Assembly: GCA_019750135.1 (NCBI GenBank)
Contig: JAIEOV010000013.1
Location: 62,001-126,000, forward strand
Direction of reading: 5' to 3'
Length of the DNA: 64,000 bases
Source of the DNA: Reyranella sp.
GTDB lineage: Bacteria; Pseudomonadota; Alphaproteobacteria; Reyranellales; Reyranellaceae
In this document: one piece after another, positions 17,094 to 25,340 of the stretch
Position numbering within the stretch: position 1 is the stretch's first letter
Layout of the letters: the number at the start of each line of letters is the position of its first letter
Program-made: the position numbers and the translations under genes
Notes under the pieces: model-generated
What the model was told of the DNA's origin: nothing
Databases searched by the model: none
What the model saw: the letters and a program-made list of their open reading frames with translations, nothing else

Positions 17094-19465
17094 GCCCGCC
17101 CGATGTCAGTCCGGGCCCTTCCAGCTCGGGAATGGGCGGCCAGCCCCTCCAGTCGCTGCCGTCCGACGCCTTCATCGTCGTGCCGGTGCGCAACACGGTG
17201 CTGTTCCCCGAGATCGTCTTCCCGATCACCCTCGGCCGGCCGGCGACCATCGCCGCCGCCCAGCAGGCCGTGCGCGAGCAGCGCCAGATCCTGATCGTGC
17301 TGCAGCGCGAGGCGGAGAAGGACGACCCCAAGGCCGACGACCTCTACCGCGTCGGCACGGTCACCAACATCGTGCGCTACGTCACGACGCCGGACGGCAA
17401 TCACATGGTGATCTGCCAGGGCGCCCAGCGTTTCCGCATCACCGAGTTCGTCGAGGGCCAGCCCTTCCTGATGGCGCGCGGCCTGCATCTCGCCGAGCCG
17501 GCGCCGACCGGCCCCGAGGTCGAGGCGCGCTTCCTGGTGCTGCAGGGCCAGGTCGGCGAGATCCTGGAACTGCTGCCGCGTGTGCCGCCGGAGCTGCGCC
17601 AGACCGTCGAGGCGACGACGTCGCCGGGCATGCTGGCCGACCTCGCCATCACCTATCTCGACGCCACGCCGGCAGAGAAGCAGGACATCCTGGAGACGCT
17701 CGACCTGGTGCCGCGTCTCGACAAGGTCTCCAAGCTCCTGGCCCGCCGCCTGGAAGTGCTGCGGCTGTCGGCCGAGATCGGCAACAAGACCCGTGAATCG
17801 CTGGATTCACGCCAGCGAGAAGTATTGCTGCGCGAGCAGATGGCCGCCATCCAGAAGGAGCTGGGCGACGAGAGCTCCAACAAGCAGGAGCTGGCCGACC
17901 TCGAGAAGGGCGTCGCCGCGGCCAAGATGCCGCCGGAGGTCGAGCAGGTCGCGAAGAAGGAGCTGCGCCGCCTGCAGCGCACGCCCGAGGCCGCCGCCGA
18001 GTACAGCATGATCCGGACCTATCTGGATACGCTGATCGAGCTGCCGTGGGCGCCGCCCGAGCCCAAGGACATCGATATCGCCGAGGCACGCCGCGTGCTC
18101 GATGCCGATCACTACGGTCTCGAGAAGATCAAGAAGCGCATCATCGAGTATCTCGCGGTGCGCAAGCTCGCGCCCGAAGGCAAGGCACCTATCCTGTGCT
18201 TCGTCGGCCCGCCCGGCGTGGGCAAGACCTCGCTCGGCCAGTCGATCGCCCGCGCCATGGGCCGCAAGTTCACGCGCATTAGCCTGGGCGGTTTGCATGA
18301 CGAGGCCGAGATCCGCGGCCATCGCCGGACCTATATCGGCGCCATGCCGGGCAACGTCATCCAGGCGATCCGCAAGGTCGGTGCGCGCGACTGCGTGATG
18401 ATGCTGGACGAAATCGACAAGATGGGCACCGGCATGCACGGCGATCCGTCGGCGGCATTGCTCGAGGTGCTCGATCCCGAGCAGAACTCGACGTTCCGCG
18501 ATAACTACCTCGACGTGCCGTTCGATCTGAGTCGCGTCGTGTTCATCACCACGGCCAACATGCTGGACACCATCCAGGGGCCGCTGCGCGACCGCATGGA
18601 GATCATCTCGCTCACCGGCTACACGTCGGGCGAGAAGCTCGAGATCGCCAAGCGCTACCTGGTGCGCCGTCAGCTCGAGGCCAACGGGCTGAAGGCCGAG
18701 CAGGTCGAGATCGACGACGCGGCGCTCAGCGCCATCATCGGCGGTTACACGCGCGAGGCGGGTGTGCGCAATCTCGAGCGCGAGATCGGCCGTGTGCTGC
18801 GCTCGGTGGCGGTCGAGTTCGCCGAGGGCAGCGCCAGCAAGAAGCATATCGGAGCGGGCGACCTCGAGAAGATCCTGGGGCCGGTGCGCTTCGAGAACGA
18901 GGTCGCCATGCGGTCCAGCGTGCCGGGCGTGGCCACGGGCCTTGCCTGGACTCCGGTCGGCGGCGACATCCTGTTCATCGAGGCGACGCGCACGCCGGGC
19001 GGCGGCAAGCTGCAGCTGACCGGGCAACTGGGAGAGGTCATGCGCGAGAGCGCACAGGCTGCCTACAGCGTGGTGAGGAACATGGCGGCGTCGCTCAAGA
19101 TCGACCAGAGCCTGATCGAGAAGAGCGATATCCATGTCCACGTGCCGGCCGGCGCCACGCCCAAGGACGGGCCGAGCGCGGGCGTGGCCATGTTCATGGC
19201 GCTCACCTCGCTGTTCACCGGCCGCGTCATCCGCAGCGACACAGCCATGACCGGCGAGATCAGCCTGCGCGGCCTGGTGCTGCCGGTCGGCGGCATCAAG
19301 GAGAAGGTCGTGGCCGCCGCGGCCGCCGGCATCACCCGCGTCATGCTGCCGGCGCGAAACAAGCGCGACTACGACGACATCCCCGAGGAAGTGCGCAACA
19401 AGCTAGAGTTCGTCTGGCTCGAGAAGGTCGAGGACGCCGTCGCGGCGGGGCTGCAGCCGGCTTAG
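17090..19465 (+). CDS. lon: ATP-dependent Lon protease
   Basis: 791 residues, standard for LonA. Order: N-terminal substrate-recognition domain (about 25-220), coiled linker, AAA module with Walker A GPPGVGKTS (Lys379) and Walker B MLDEIDKMG, then the protease domain. The latter has Ser696 in KDGPSAGVAM and Lys739 in IKEKVVAAAAAG, the catalytic dyad at the usual 43-residue spacing. It degrades misfolded and regulatory proteins. GAGGAGCG precedes ATG. Translational overlap with hsp20 puts holding chaperone and protease under one control; the start of lon is inside hsp20's stop. Confidence 0.95.
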   Translation: MSPPDVSPGPSSSGMGGQPLQSLPSDAFIVVPVRNTVLFPEIVFPITLGRPATIAAAQQAVREQRQILIVLQREAEKDDPKADDLYRVGTVTNIVRYVTTPDGNHMVICQGAQRFRITEFVEGQPFLMARGLHLAEPAPTGPEVEARFLVLQGQVGEILELLPRVPPELRQTVEATTSPGMLADLAITYLDATPAEKQDILETLDLVPRLDKVSKLLARRLEVLRLSAEIGNKTRESLDSRQREVLLREQMAAIQKELGDESSNKQELADLEKGVAAAKMPPEVEQVAKKELRRLQRTPEAAAEYSMIRTYLDTLIELPWAPPEPKDIDIAEARRVLDADHYGLEKIKKRIIEYLAVRKLAPEGKAPILCFVGPPGVGKTSLGQSIARAMGRKFTRISLGGLHDEAEIRGHRRTYIGAMPGNVIQAIRKVGARDCVMMLDEIDKMGTGMHGDPSAALLEVLDPEQNSTFRDNYLDVPFDLSRVVFITTANMLDTIQGPLRDRMEIISLTGYTSGEKLEIAKRYLVRRQLEANGLKAEQVEIDDAALSAIIGGYTREAGVRNLEREIGRVLRSVAVEFAEGSASKKHIGAGDLEKILGPVRFENEVAMRSSVPGVATGLAWTPVGGDILFIEATRTPGGGKLQLTGQLGEVMRESAQAAYSVVRNMAASLKIDQSLIEKSDIHVHVPAGATPKDGPSAGVAMFMALTSLFTGRVIRSDTAMTGEISLRGLVLPVGGIKEKVVAAAAAGITRVMLPARNKRDYDDIPEEVRNKLEFVWLEKVEDAVAAGLQPA

Positions 19466-19474
19466 CAGTCTTTT

Positions 19475-19609
19475 GCTGGGCGCGCGCCACTTCAGTGGCG
19501 CGTCCTGCTCTAGCCGGAGCGAGGACCTCCAGGTCCGCTCATGATCATGATGCGGACCTGGAGGTCCGCGCTCCGAGAAGACGCGCCATTGGAGTGGCGC
19601 GCCCCCGGC
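19475..19609. repeat. paired inverted repeat, family B, with inner palindrome
   Basis: Outer arms GGCGCGCGCCACTTCAGTGG (19479-19498, with more pairing on either side) and the inverted copy at 19579-19609 enclose a second inverted pair, GGACCTCCAGGTCCGC / GCGGACCTGGAGGTCC (about 19522-19570), with an ATGATCATGAT centre. It spans the whole gap between convergent lon and the racemase gene and reaches the racemase stop codon. It could act as a two-way terminator. Confidence 0.82.
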
Positions 19610-20319
19610 TAAGCCGCCTTGGCCCGGCTCTCCACCGCGCGCTTCAGAGCCGCCCGCGCCAATAGACGCGTCGAGTCGAGCGTCGGCAGGGCTGAGTTTG
19701 CGTCGCTGATGATCAGCGGGATCTCGGTGCAGCCGAGCACTACGGCGTCGCAGCCCTGGTCTTTCATGCGTGCGATGACTTGTTGGAAGTAGACGACGCC
19801 CTGCGGCGTGAACTGGCTGCAGACCAGCTCATCCATGATGATGCGGTTGCACTCGTCGCGTTCAGCGGGGCTCGGCTTGACGTACTGCAGGCCGCGGGCC
19901 GCGAGCTTCTCCGGATAGACCTCGCTGTCGACCAGCCATTTGGTGCCGGTGATGCCGAGGCGGCGATAGCCGCGCTCGACGGCGTGCTGGGCCGCGACCT
20001 CGGCGATGTGCAGCCAGGGCAGGGGCGACTTCGGCAGCACGTATGGCAACGCCTGGTGGATGGTGTTGTCCGGGCAGATCAGGAAATCGGCGCCCATCTT
20101 CGCGAGCTTGTGCGCCGAGGCGAGCATCAGCTCGCCCACGGCCGGCCAGTCGTTGCGGTCGAGATGCACGACGTAGTCCGCGAGCGACGGCGTGTGCATG
20201 GATACTTCGGGATGCGCGTGCTGGCGGCCCATCAGGGCGCCGCCCTCGACACAGATCGTCCGGTAGCAGAGGGCGGCGCCCTCTGCCGAGCAGGCGACGA
20301 TGCCGATGTGCTGCGCCAT
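19609..20319 (-). CDS. aspartate/glutamate racemase family protein
   Basis: 236 residues. The two catalytic Cys of the Asp/Glu racemase superfamily are both present: the first in LICPDNTIHQ and the second in VVLGCTEIPLII. Length and motifs match YgeA/broad racemase-type proteins, which invert the alpha carbon of amino acids without a cofactor. Substrate is not determined by the sequence. Its start overlaps the stop of the DUF1993 gene upstream, so the pair is translated together. Cytoplasmic. Confidence 0.9.
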   Translation of the reverse strand: MAQHIGIVACSAEGAALCYRTICVEGGALMGRQHAHPEVSMHTPSLADYVVHLDRNDWPAVGELMLASAHKLAKMGADFLICPDNTIHQALPYVLPKSPLPWLHIAEVAAQHAVERGYRRLGITGTKWLVDSEVYPEKLAARGLQYVKPSPAERDECNRIIMDELVCSQFTPQGVVYFQQVIARMKDQGCDAVVLGCTEIPLIISDANSALPTLDSTRLLARAALKRAVESRAKAA

Positions 20320-20843
20320 CAGCTCTTGATCCGCATGCGACCGAGGAAGTCGCGCTTGCCGATCGGCACGCCCTTGTGGCGCAGGATGTCGTAGGCCGTG
20401 GTGGCGTGGAAATAGAAGTTGGGCAGCGAGAAGGAGAGCAGGAAGCCCTCGGCCGTGAACGGGATCTTCATCGTCGGCAGCTGGAAGGTGACGTCCTTGC
20501 CCTGCGTCGCATCAACGTCGGCGGCCTTGACCTGCTGCAGCGCCTCGCGCGCCTCGGTCACGGCCTTCTGCAACCCGGCATAGTCGATGGTCGCAGGGAT
20601 CGCCGAGGGCGGGCCGAACACGCCTTCCTGCACGCCCTTGATGGCGCCCAGCGAATGATGCGCCGTCGCCCATACCTGGAACTTGAAGGGCAGCATGTCG
20701 CTGTGGAGGCGCTCGTCGAGGATGCTGTTGGGATCGGTCCCGTTGCCCTGGAAGTGGGTGAGACCCTTGGCGAGAAAGCCTTCCATGGCTCCCAAGGTCT
20801 GCAGGTAGTTCGTGACGCTGAGATCGTAAAGCGAGACGGCCAT
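20319..20843 (-). CDS. DUF1993 family protein
   Basis: 174 residues. The pattern MAVSLYDLSVTNYLQTLGAMEGFLAKG at the start and LPNFYFHATTAYDILRHKGVPIGKRDFLG at the end is diagnostic of DUF1993, a DinB-like four-helix fold of unknown activity. The His residues in TAHHSLGAI and NFYFHATTAYD sit where DinB-like proteins hold metal. ATG at 20843 is preferred to the longer frame because GGGAGAAACGACC lies upstream. Its stop overlaps the racemase start by one base pair of codons. Confidence 0.85.
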   Translation of the reverse strand: MAVSLYDLSVTNYLQTLGAMEGFLAKGLTHFQGNGTDPNSILDERLHSDMLPFKFQVWATAHHSLGAIKGVQEGVFGPPSAIPATIDYAGLQKAVTEAREALQQVKAADVDATQGKDVTFQLPTMKIPFTAEGFLLSFSLPNFYFHATTAYDILRHKGVPIGKRDFLGRMRIKS

Positions 20844-20895
20844 GGTCGTTTCTCCCGATTGGATAGCCCTGCTTACCAGATGCGGCCGCCCGGCC

Positions 20896-21327
20896 TCAAC
20901 GCTTGACGAAACGCCGCTTCGTGGCCCGCACCGTGGCACAGGCGGGAGTGCCGTCCTTGTCGGTGCCAATGACCGTCGTCTCGATGACGCCGCCGCCATC
21001 GGCAGCACGATCCAGCAGGTCGCCGCCGATGTCCTGGATGTCGATCTTCATGCGGCGTGACCACGGCGATGAAGGGTCGCCGGCATACTGGCCGATCCGG
21101 ACATAGACAAAGCGCCGGACCGGACCTTCGCGGCGCACCTGATCGCCGAAGAATTTGGGGCCGGGCCCGACGCGGACCCGAAAATCGAACGCGAGCGGCT
21201 CGCCCTTGCGCGACCGTTTCGCATCGAGTGGCGAGTCATCCTTCGCCTGGAGGCTGTGGAGCACGCCGATGACCGGCTGCTCGATGACGATCCGCAAGTT
21301 GACCGCGCGTTGCATCGCCTGTGCCAT
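20896..21327 (-). CDS. DUF5990 family protein
   Basis: 143 residues, basic. Sequence such as LRIVIEQPVIGVLHSLQAKD, then FDFRVRVGPGPKFFGDQVRREGPVRRFVYVRIG, then RRMKIDIQDIG matches DUF5990, a family of unknown function related to no known enzyme. The C-terminal tail RATKRRFVKR is strongly basic. Same strand as the DUF1993 gene, 52 bp upstream of it, so possibly one unit. No signal peptide or membrane segment. Confidence 0.75.
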   Translation of the reverse strand: MAQAMQRAVNLRIVIEQPVIGVLHSLQAKDDSPLDAKRSRKGEPLAFDFRVRVGPGPKFFGDQVRREGPVRRFVYVRIGQYAGDPSSPWSRRMKIDIQDIGGDLLDRAADGGGVIETTVIGTDKDGTPACATVRATKRRFVKR

Positions 21328-21402
21328 GCGACCTTATAGCGGATGGTTTGCTTGCCACCATCTTTCCCGTTCATGATGATCGGCTAACCGAGGAGACGCC
21401 CC

Positions 21403-22119
21403 ATGATCGACCTGTACTACTGGCCGACGCCCAACGGCTTCAAGATCACCATCATGCTCGAGGAATGCGGGCTGCCCTACAAGATCGTCCCGGTGAACAT
21501 CGGCACGGGCGAGCAGTTCAAGCCGGAGTTCCTCAAGATCAGCCCCAACAACCGCATGCCGGCCATCGTCGATCACGAGCCGCCGGGCGGCGGCGCGCCG
21601 GTCTCGGTGTTCGAATCGGGCGCGATCCTGCAATACCTCGCCGAGAAGGCGGGCAAGTTCCTGCCGAAGGACCTGCGCGGTAAGTACGAGGTCCTGCAGT
21701 GGCTGAACTGGCAGATGGGCGGGTTGGGCCCGATGGCAGGCCAAGCCAACCACTTCAACATGTATGCGCCGCAGTTCAATCCGCCCGAAGCTTTGAAGTA
21801 CGGGCAGGATCGTTACAGCAACGAGGTCAACCGGCTGTTCGGCGTGCTGAACAAGCGGCTGGCGGACCGGACCTACGTCGCCGGAGACTACTCGATCGCC
21901 GATATGATGATCTGGCCATGGGTCGTGGGCTTCAAGAACTTCGGCCAGAAGCTCGAGGACTTCCCCAACCTCAAGAAGTGGTTCGAAGAGACGGTCGGCC
22001 AGCGCCCGGCGGTCCTGAAGGGCAAGGCGGTCGGCCTCGAGCTGCGCCCCAAGCCCGGCATCAACACCGACGAGCAGCGCAAGATCCTGTTCGGCCAGAC
22101 CGCATCGGTGGTCCGCTGA
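21403..22119 (+). CDS. YfcG/Nu-class glutathione S-transferase-like disulfide reductase
   Basis: 238 residues. LYYWPTPNGFKITIMLEE followed by FKPEFLKISPNNRMPAIVD and VFESGAILQYLAEK closely follows E. coli YfcG and YghU. These Nu-class GSTs use a Thr/Asn pair (TPNG) instead of Tyr, Ser or Cys and bind GSSG or two GSH. The helical domain has WLNWQMGGLGPMAGQANHF, also class-typical. GAGGAG stands before ATG. A close paralogue is at 23720. Confidence 0.9.
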   Translation: MIDLYYWPTPNGFKITIMLEECGLPYKIVPVNIGTGEQFKPEFLKISPNNRMPAIVDHEPPGGGAPVSVFESGAILQYLAEKAGKFLPKDLRGKYEVLQWLNWQMGGLGPMAGQANHFNMYAPQFNPPEALKYGQDRYSNEVNRLFGVLNKRLADRTYVAGDYSIADMMIWPWVVGFKNFGQKLEDFPNLKKWFEETVGQRPAVLKGKAVGLELRPKPGINTDEQRKILFGQTASVVR

Positions 22120-22176
22120 CTGCTGACGGAGGATGACAGCAGGGGCATCGTAGCGTCGCGATCAAAGGAGATCGCC

Positions 22177-22656
22177 ATGGCCACGGCGTCCGGCTCTGCT
22201 GCCGACTTCGATTTCTTGATGGGGGCTTGGAATTGCCACCATCGCTATCTCGTGCAGCGGCTGGCGGACTGCCATGACTGGATCGAGTTCGACGGCCCGT
22301 TCGCCGCGCGCAAGATCCTGGGCGGCTTCGGCAACATCGACGAGGGCGAGATCAACCTGCCGGGCGACGCCTATACGGGCGTGAGTCTTCGGATCTGGGA
22401 TTCCGACAAATCCCGCTGGTCGATCTACTGGCTCGACAGCCGCCGTCCCGGATACCTGTTCCCGCCGGTCCATGGCGGCTTCGTGAAGGGCGTCGGCACC
22501 TTCTACGGTGACGACAGCTTCAAGGGCCGGCCGATTCGCGCACGTCTCACCTGGTCGCGCATCACCGGGCAGTCGGCGCGCTGGGAGCAGGCCTTCTCGC
22601 TCGACGAAGGCAACAACTGGGAGACCAACTGGTACATGGATTTCACGAGAGTGTAA
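22177..22656 (+). CDS. DUF1579-like conserved hypothetical protein
   Basis: 159 residues. The opening FDFLMGAWNCHHRYLVQRLADC and later SLRIWDSDKSRWSIYWLDSR resemble DUF1579-type beta-barrel proteins that are often met as free-standing stress or catabolic accessories. The strand-rich sequence has no signal peptide. No catalytic motif is recognised. AAAGGAG precedes ATG. The next gene starts 4 bp after its stop, so the two are likely co-translated. Confidence 0.65.
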   Translation: MATASGSAADFDFLMGAWNCHHRYLVQRLADCHDWIEFDGPFAARKILGGFGNIDEGEINLPGDAYTGVSLRIWDSDKSRWSIYWLDSRRPGYLFPPVHGGFVKGVGTFYGDDSFKGRPIRARLTWSRITGQSARWEQAFSLDEGNNWETNWYMDFTRV

Positions 22657-22660
22657 CACC

Positions 22661-22963
22661 ATGGCCAAGAGCCTCTTCGCCGTGATCAACACGCGCGGGC
22701 CGAACTGGGACGATTCAAAGCCCATGGAAGGCCAAGTCCACTGGCGAGGTCATGCAGATTTCATGAATGGCCTGGCCGCCGAAGGGTTCGTGCTGCTGGG
22801 CGGGCCATTCAAGGGCACGAGCGACGTTCTGCTGATCGTGCGGGCCGAGGACAGGCAGGAAGTCGAAGCGCGGCTGGCGCCGGATTGCTGGGTCGTCAAG
22901 GGCCTCCTGACCAATCTCCGGATCGAGCCGTGGGAATTGCGGCTGGGCTCCCTCGACCCTTGA
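22661..22963 (+). CDS. YciI-like protein
   Basis: 100 residues. The YCII pattern is clear: an N-terminal strand (SLFAVINTRGPNWD), a His in VHWRGHADFMNGLAAEGFVLLGGPF and a strand DVLLIVRAED. The fold is a ferredoxin-like alpha/beta barrel with a conserved His-Asp pair. Family members are thought to be small enzymes or domains of larger ones; activity is unproven. It begins 4 bp after the preceding gene. Confidence 0.82.
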   Translation: MAKSLFAVINTRGPNWDDSKPMEGQVHWRGHADFMNGLAAEGFVLLGGPFKGTSDVLLIVRAEDRQEVEARLAPDCWVVKGLLTNLRIEPWELRLGSLDP

Positions 22964-23041
22964 CGCTCGGCCCTTGACGCTGAGTGGCCAGACAACCACG
23001 CTCTCCCTGCCCTTTGAACCGAAAGGGCAGGAGGCACAGTC

Positions 23042-23689
23042 ATGCAATCTCAGGAACGTGAGCTGATCGGTGGCCTGTTCGGCCGCCTGCAGCCATTCGA
23101 ATCTCAACCGCGCGACAGCGAGGCTGAGGCGCTGATCAAGGATGCCGTCGCGCGCCAGCCCGCCGCGCCCTATCTGCTCGTGCAGACGGTTCTGGTGCAG
23201 GAGCAGGCGCTGAAGGCGGCGCAGGAGCGCATCGCCGAGCTCGAGGCCAGGGCCGGCGCCGCCGCGCCGGCGGCCGCCGGCTTCCTGGGCAGCGCGCCCA
23301 AGATCGGCCCGTGGGGCGCGGCCCAGCCCGCCGCGCCTGCAGCGCCGCCTCCCTCCGTGCCGTCGACCCGTTCGCCGCTGCAGGCGGCGGTGGCGCCGCA
23401 GCAGGGCGGCGGTGGCGGCTTCCTGCGCTCGGCGATGGCGACCGCCGCTGGTGTCGCCGGTGGCGCCCTGCTGTTCGAAGGCATCCGCAGCCTGATGGGC
23501 AGCAACCCCGGGCCGTTCGGACAGACGGCGGCGGCGCAGCCTGCGCCCTTGCTGCCGCAGGACAGCCAGCAGGCCCTCGCCGACAGCAACCCGATGCCCG
23601 ACGACCTGCGCAACAACGATGACTACGATACGGCCGCCTACGACGATGGCGGCGGCGACATGGGCGGGTCCGACGACGAGTGGGCCTGA
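23042..23689 (+). CDS. DUF2076 family protein
   Basis: 215 residues. The N-terminal helical part (MQSQERELIGGLFGRLQPFE ... LIKDAVARQPAAPYLLVQTVLVQEQALKAAQERIAELE) is the DUF2076 signature. It ends in a short coiled coil and is followed by a low-complexity Ala/Pro/Gly region and a hydrophobic glycine-rich segment (MATAAGVAGGALLFEGIRSL). The C-terminus is acidic and Asp-rich (YDTAAYDDGGGDMGGSDDEWA). Relatives are sometimes labelled periplasmic ligand-binding, without support here. AGGAGG precedes ATG. Confidence 0.85.
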   Translation: MQSQERELIGGLFGRLQPFESQPRDSEAEALIKDAVARQPAAPYLLVQTVLVQEQALKAAQERIAELEARAGAAAPAAAGFLGSAPKIGPWGAAQPAAPAAPPPSVPSTRSPLQAAVAPQQGGGGGFLRSAMATAAGVAGGALLFEGIRSLMGSNPGPFGQTAAAQPAPLLPQDSQQALADSNPMPDDLRNNDDYDTAAYDDGGGDMGGSDDEWA

Positions 23690-23719
23690 GCTTTTTTGAC
23701 GGCAAGGGGGAACGAGGAG

Positions 23720-24346
23720 ATGATCGAGCTTCATACGTGGGGCACGCCCAACGGCCGCAAGGTCTCGATAATGCTGGAGGAGTGCGGGCTGCCCTACAGC
23801 GTGCACAAGGTCGACATCTCGAAGGGCGAGCAGTTCAAGCCCGAGTTCCTCAAGATCAGCCCCAACAACCGCATTCCGGCGATCGTCGATCCCGACGGTC
23901 CCGGCGGCAAGCCGATCAGCCTGTTCGAATCGGGCGCCATCCTGATCTACCTTGCCGAGAAGACCGGCAAGTTCCTGTCGAAGGATCCGACGCAGAAGTA
24001 CAAGACCTTGGAATGGCTGATGTGGCAGATGGGCGGCGTCGGCCCGATGTTCGGCCAGGCCCATCACTTCCTGCGCGCCGCGCCGACCAAGATCGAGTAC
24101 GGCATCAAGCGCTATGTCGACGAGGCCAAGCGCCTCTACGGCGTGCTCGACAAGCAGCTCGCGGTCACCGCCTTCGCCGCGGGGTCGGACTACACCATCG
24201 CCGACATGGCGATCTTCCCGTGGGCGGCGCGCCACGAGTGGCACACCGTCAACCTCGCCGACTTCCCCAACGTCAAGCGCTGGTACGACATCATCAACGC
24301 CCGGCCCGCCGTGACCAAGGGCATGGCGGTGCCGTATCTCAACTAG
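23720..24346 (+). CDS. YfcG/Nu-class glutathione S-transferase-like protein
   Basis: 208 residues, a paralogue of the protein at 21403: MIELHTWGTPNGRKVSIMLE, then FKPEFLKISPNNRIPAIVD and LFESGAILIYLAEK. The TPNG glutathione-binding motif of the Nu class is kept. The helical domain has WLMWQMGGVGPMFGQAHHF. It is shorter at the C-terminus than the first copy. GAGGAG precedes the ATG at 23720, so the upstream in-frame ATG at 23696 is rejected. Probably a disulfide reductase or peroxidase in thiol homeostasis. Confidence 0.9.
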   Translation: MIELHTWGTPNGRKVSIMLEECGLPYSVHKVDISKGEQFKPEFLKISPNNRIPAIVDPDGPGGKPISLFESGAILIYLAEKTGKFLSKDPTQKYKTLEWLMWQMGGVGPMFGQAHHFLRAAPTKIEYGIKRYVDEAKRLYGVLDKQLAVTAFAAGSDYTIADMAIFPWAARHEWHTVNLADFPNVKRWYDIINARPAVTKGMAVPYLN

Positions 24347-24348
24347 CC

Positions 24349-24418
24349 TTTGTCATCCCGAGCGCAGCGAGGGACCTTTCCTGCGGCCTCAAGGATCCCT
24401 CGCTGCGCTCGGGATGAC
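24349..24418. repeat. paired inverted repeat, family A, copy 3
   Basis: TTTGTCATCCCGAGCGCAGC... (24349-24379) and its inverted partner ending GCTGCGCTCGGGATGAC (24393-24418) lie 2 bp after the GST stop. The right half contributes the ATG used by the next open frame (ATG within CGGGATGAC). Confidence 0.88.
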
Positions 24419-24803
24419 AGCGATTCTGGCGCTTTCAGCCTGCGCCCAGCCCGGTGCGCCGCCGGTCTGCACCGCGCCGCTGAAACCGGCCGTCGCGATC
24501 GATCTCTATTTCGGTCGCGACAAGCCGGCGGGCGGCGAAGTCACGGATGCGGAGTGGGGAGCCTTCCTCAACGAGGTCGTCACGTCGCGCTTTCCCGACG
24601 GGCTGAGCGTGTTCGATTCGTCGGGCCAGTTTCGCGAGCCGTCCGGCCGCATCGTCCGCGAGCGCAGCAAGCGCCTGGTCGTGATCGTTTTCGATTCACC
24701 GGCCCACAAGGCCAAGGTCGTCGAGATCGTCGAGGCCTACAAGCAGCGGTTCGGCCAATACAGCGTGTTCCGCGTCGAGCAGCCGGTCTGCGCCGGCCTT
24801 TAG
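24414..24803 (+). CDS. DUF3574 lipoprotein-like protein with repeat-derived start
   Basis: 129 residues. The body AIDLYFGRDKPAGGEVTDAEWGAFLNEVVTSRFPDGLSVFD matches DUF3574, small exported proteins of unknown function. A lipobox (LALSACAQ) sits at residues 5-12, but the usual positively charged n-region is missing: only MTAI precedes it. The ATG lies inside the family A repeat, and the frame stays open leftward through the repeat (to 24348) with no other ATG. Insertion or spread of the repeat may have replaced the native 5-prime end, or a rare start inside it is used. No ribosome site is evident. Confidence 0.6.
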   Translation: MTAILALSACAQPGAPPVCTAPLKPAVAIDLYFGRDKPAGGEVTDAEWGAFLNEVVTSRFPDGLSVFDSSGQFREPSGRIVRERSKRLVVIVFDSPAHKAKVVEIVEAYKQRFGQYSVFRVEQPVCAGL

Positions 24804-24832
24804 CTGGAACATAGTCCGCGCTGTTTGAAACG

Positions 24833-24962
24833 CCTTCCTCCACGCTGTGCGTGGGGAGGTGGCCCGCTAGCTAGGGCCGGAGCGGTCATAGGCAACAGTG
24901 CTGCTGCTCATGACCCCTCCGTCCGCTTCGCGGCCACCTCCCCAGCTTCGCTGAGGAGGAAT
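24833..24962. repeat. paired inverted repeat, family D
   Basis: CCTCCACGCTGTGCGTGGGG plus AGGTGGCC (from about 24836) faces GGCCACCTCCCCAGC...GAGGAGG (to about 24960). Inner arms GGAGCGGTCAT / ATGACCCCTCC can pair too. It fills most of the 183 bp between the DUF3574 gene and the convergent response regulator; no gene is seen there. Its sequence is unlike families A to C. Confidence 0.75.
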
Positions 24963-24986
24963 GACCCAAGTAGCGCGGGCATTGAT

Positions 24987-25340
24987 CTAGGCCGCGGTGA
25001 GCACTCCGACCATGCGGCGCAAGTCCTCCAGCTGGAAGGGCTTCTGCAAGGTCGGTGTGCCGGAATAGGGCGGCTGCAGGATCTTGGCGCCGTAGCCCGT
25101 CGCGAACAGGATGGGCACACCGCGCTCGCGCAGCAGGTCGGCGACCGGGAAGCTGTGATGGCCGTCGAGATTGATGTCGAGCAGCGCGAAATCGATGTCG
25201 AGGCGGCGCGCCAGTGCCAACGCTTCGTCGAGATGCGTGGAGATCGCCACGACTTCGCAATCCAGCTCCGCCAGCATGTCCTCGAGGAGCATGCCGACGA
25301 TGACTTCGTCTTCGACCACCAGGACACGCCGCCGGCTCAC
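24987..25340 (-). CDS. single-domain response regulator
   Basis: 117 residues, a CheY-like receiver only. The acidic pair is VVEDE (Glu10-Asp11), the phosphoacceptor Asp55 in FALLDINLDG, and the conserved Lys in TLQKPF. There is no output domain. GTG at 25340 is the start: it overlaps the kinase stop as GTGA and brings the receiver's first strand to residue 5. It probably receives phosphate from the HWE kinase upstream and relays it to another protein, as in alphaproteobacterial stress networks. Confidence 0.85.
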   Translation of the reverse strand: MSRRRVLVVEDEVIVGMLLEDMLAELDCEVVAISTHLDEALALARRLDIDFALLDINLDGHHSFPVADLLRERGVPILFATGYGAKILQPPYSGTPTLQKPFQLEDLRRMVGVLTAA

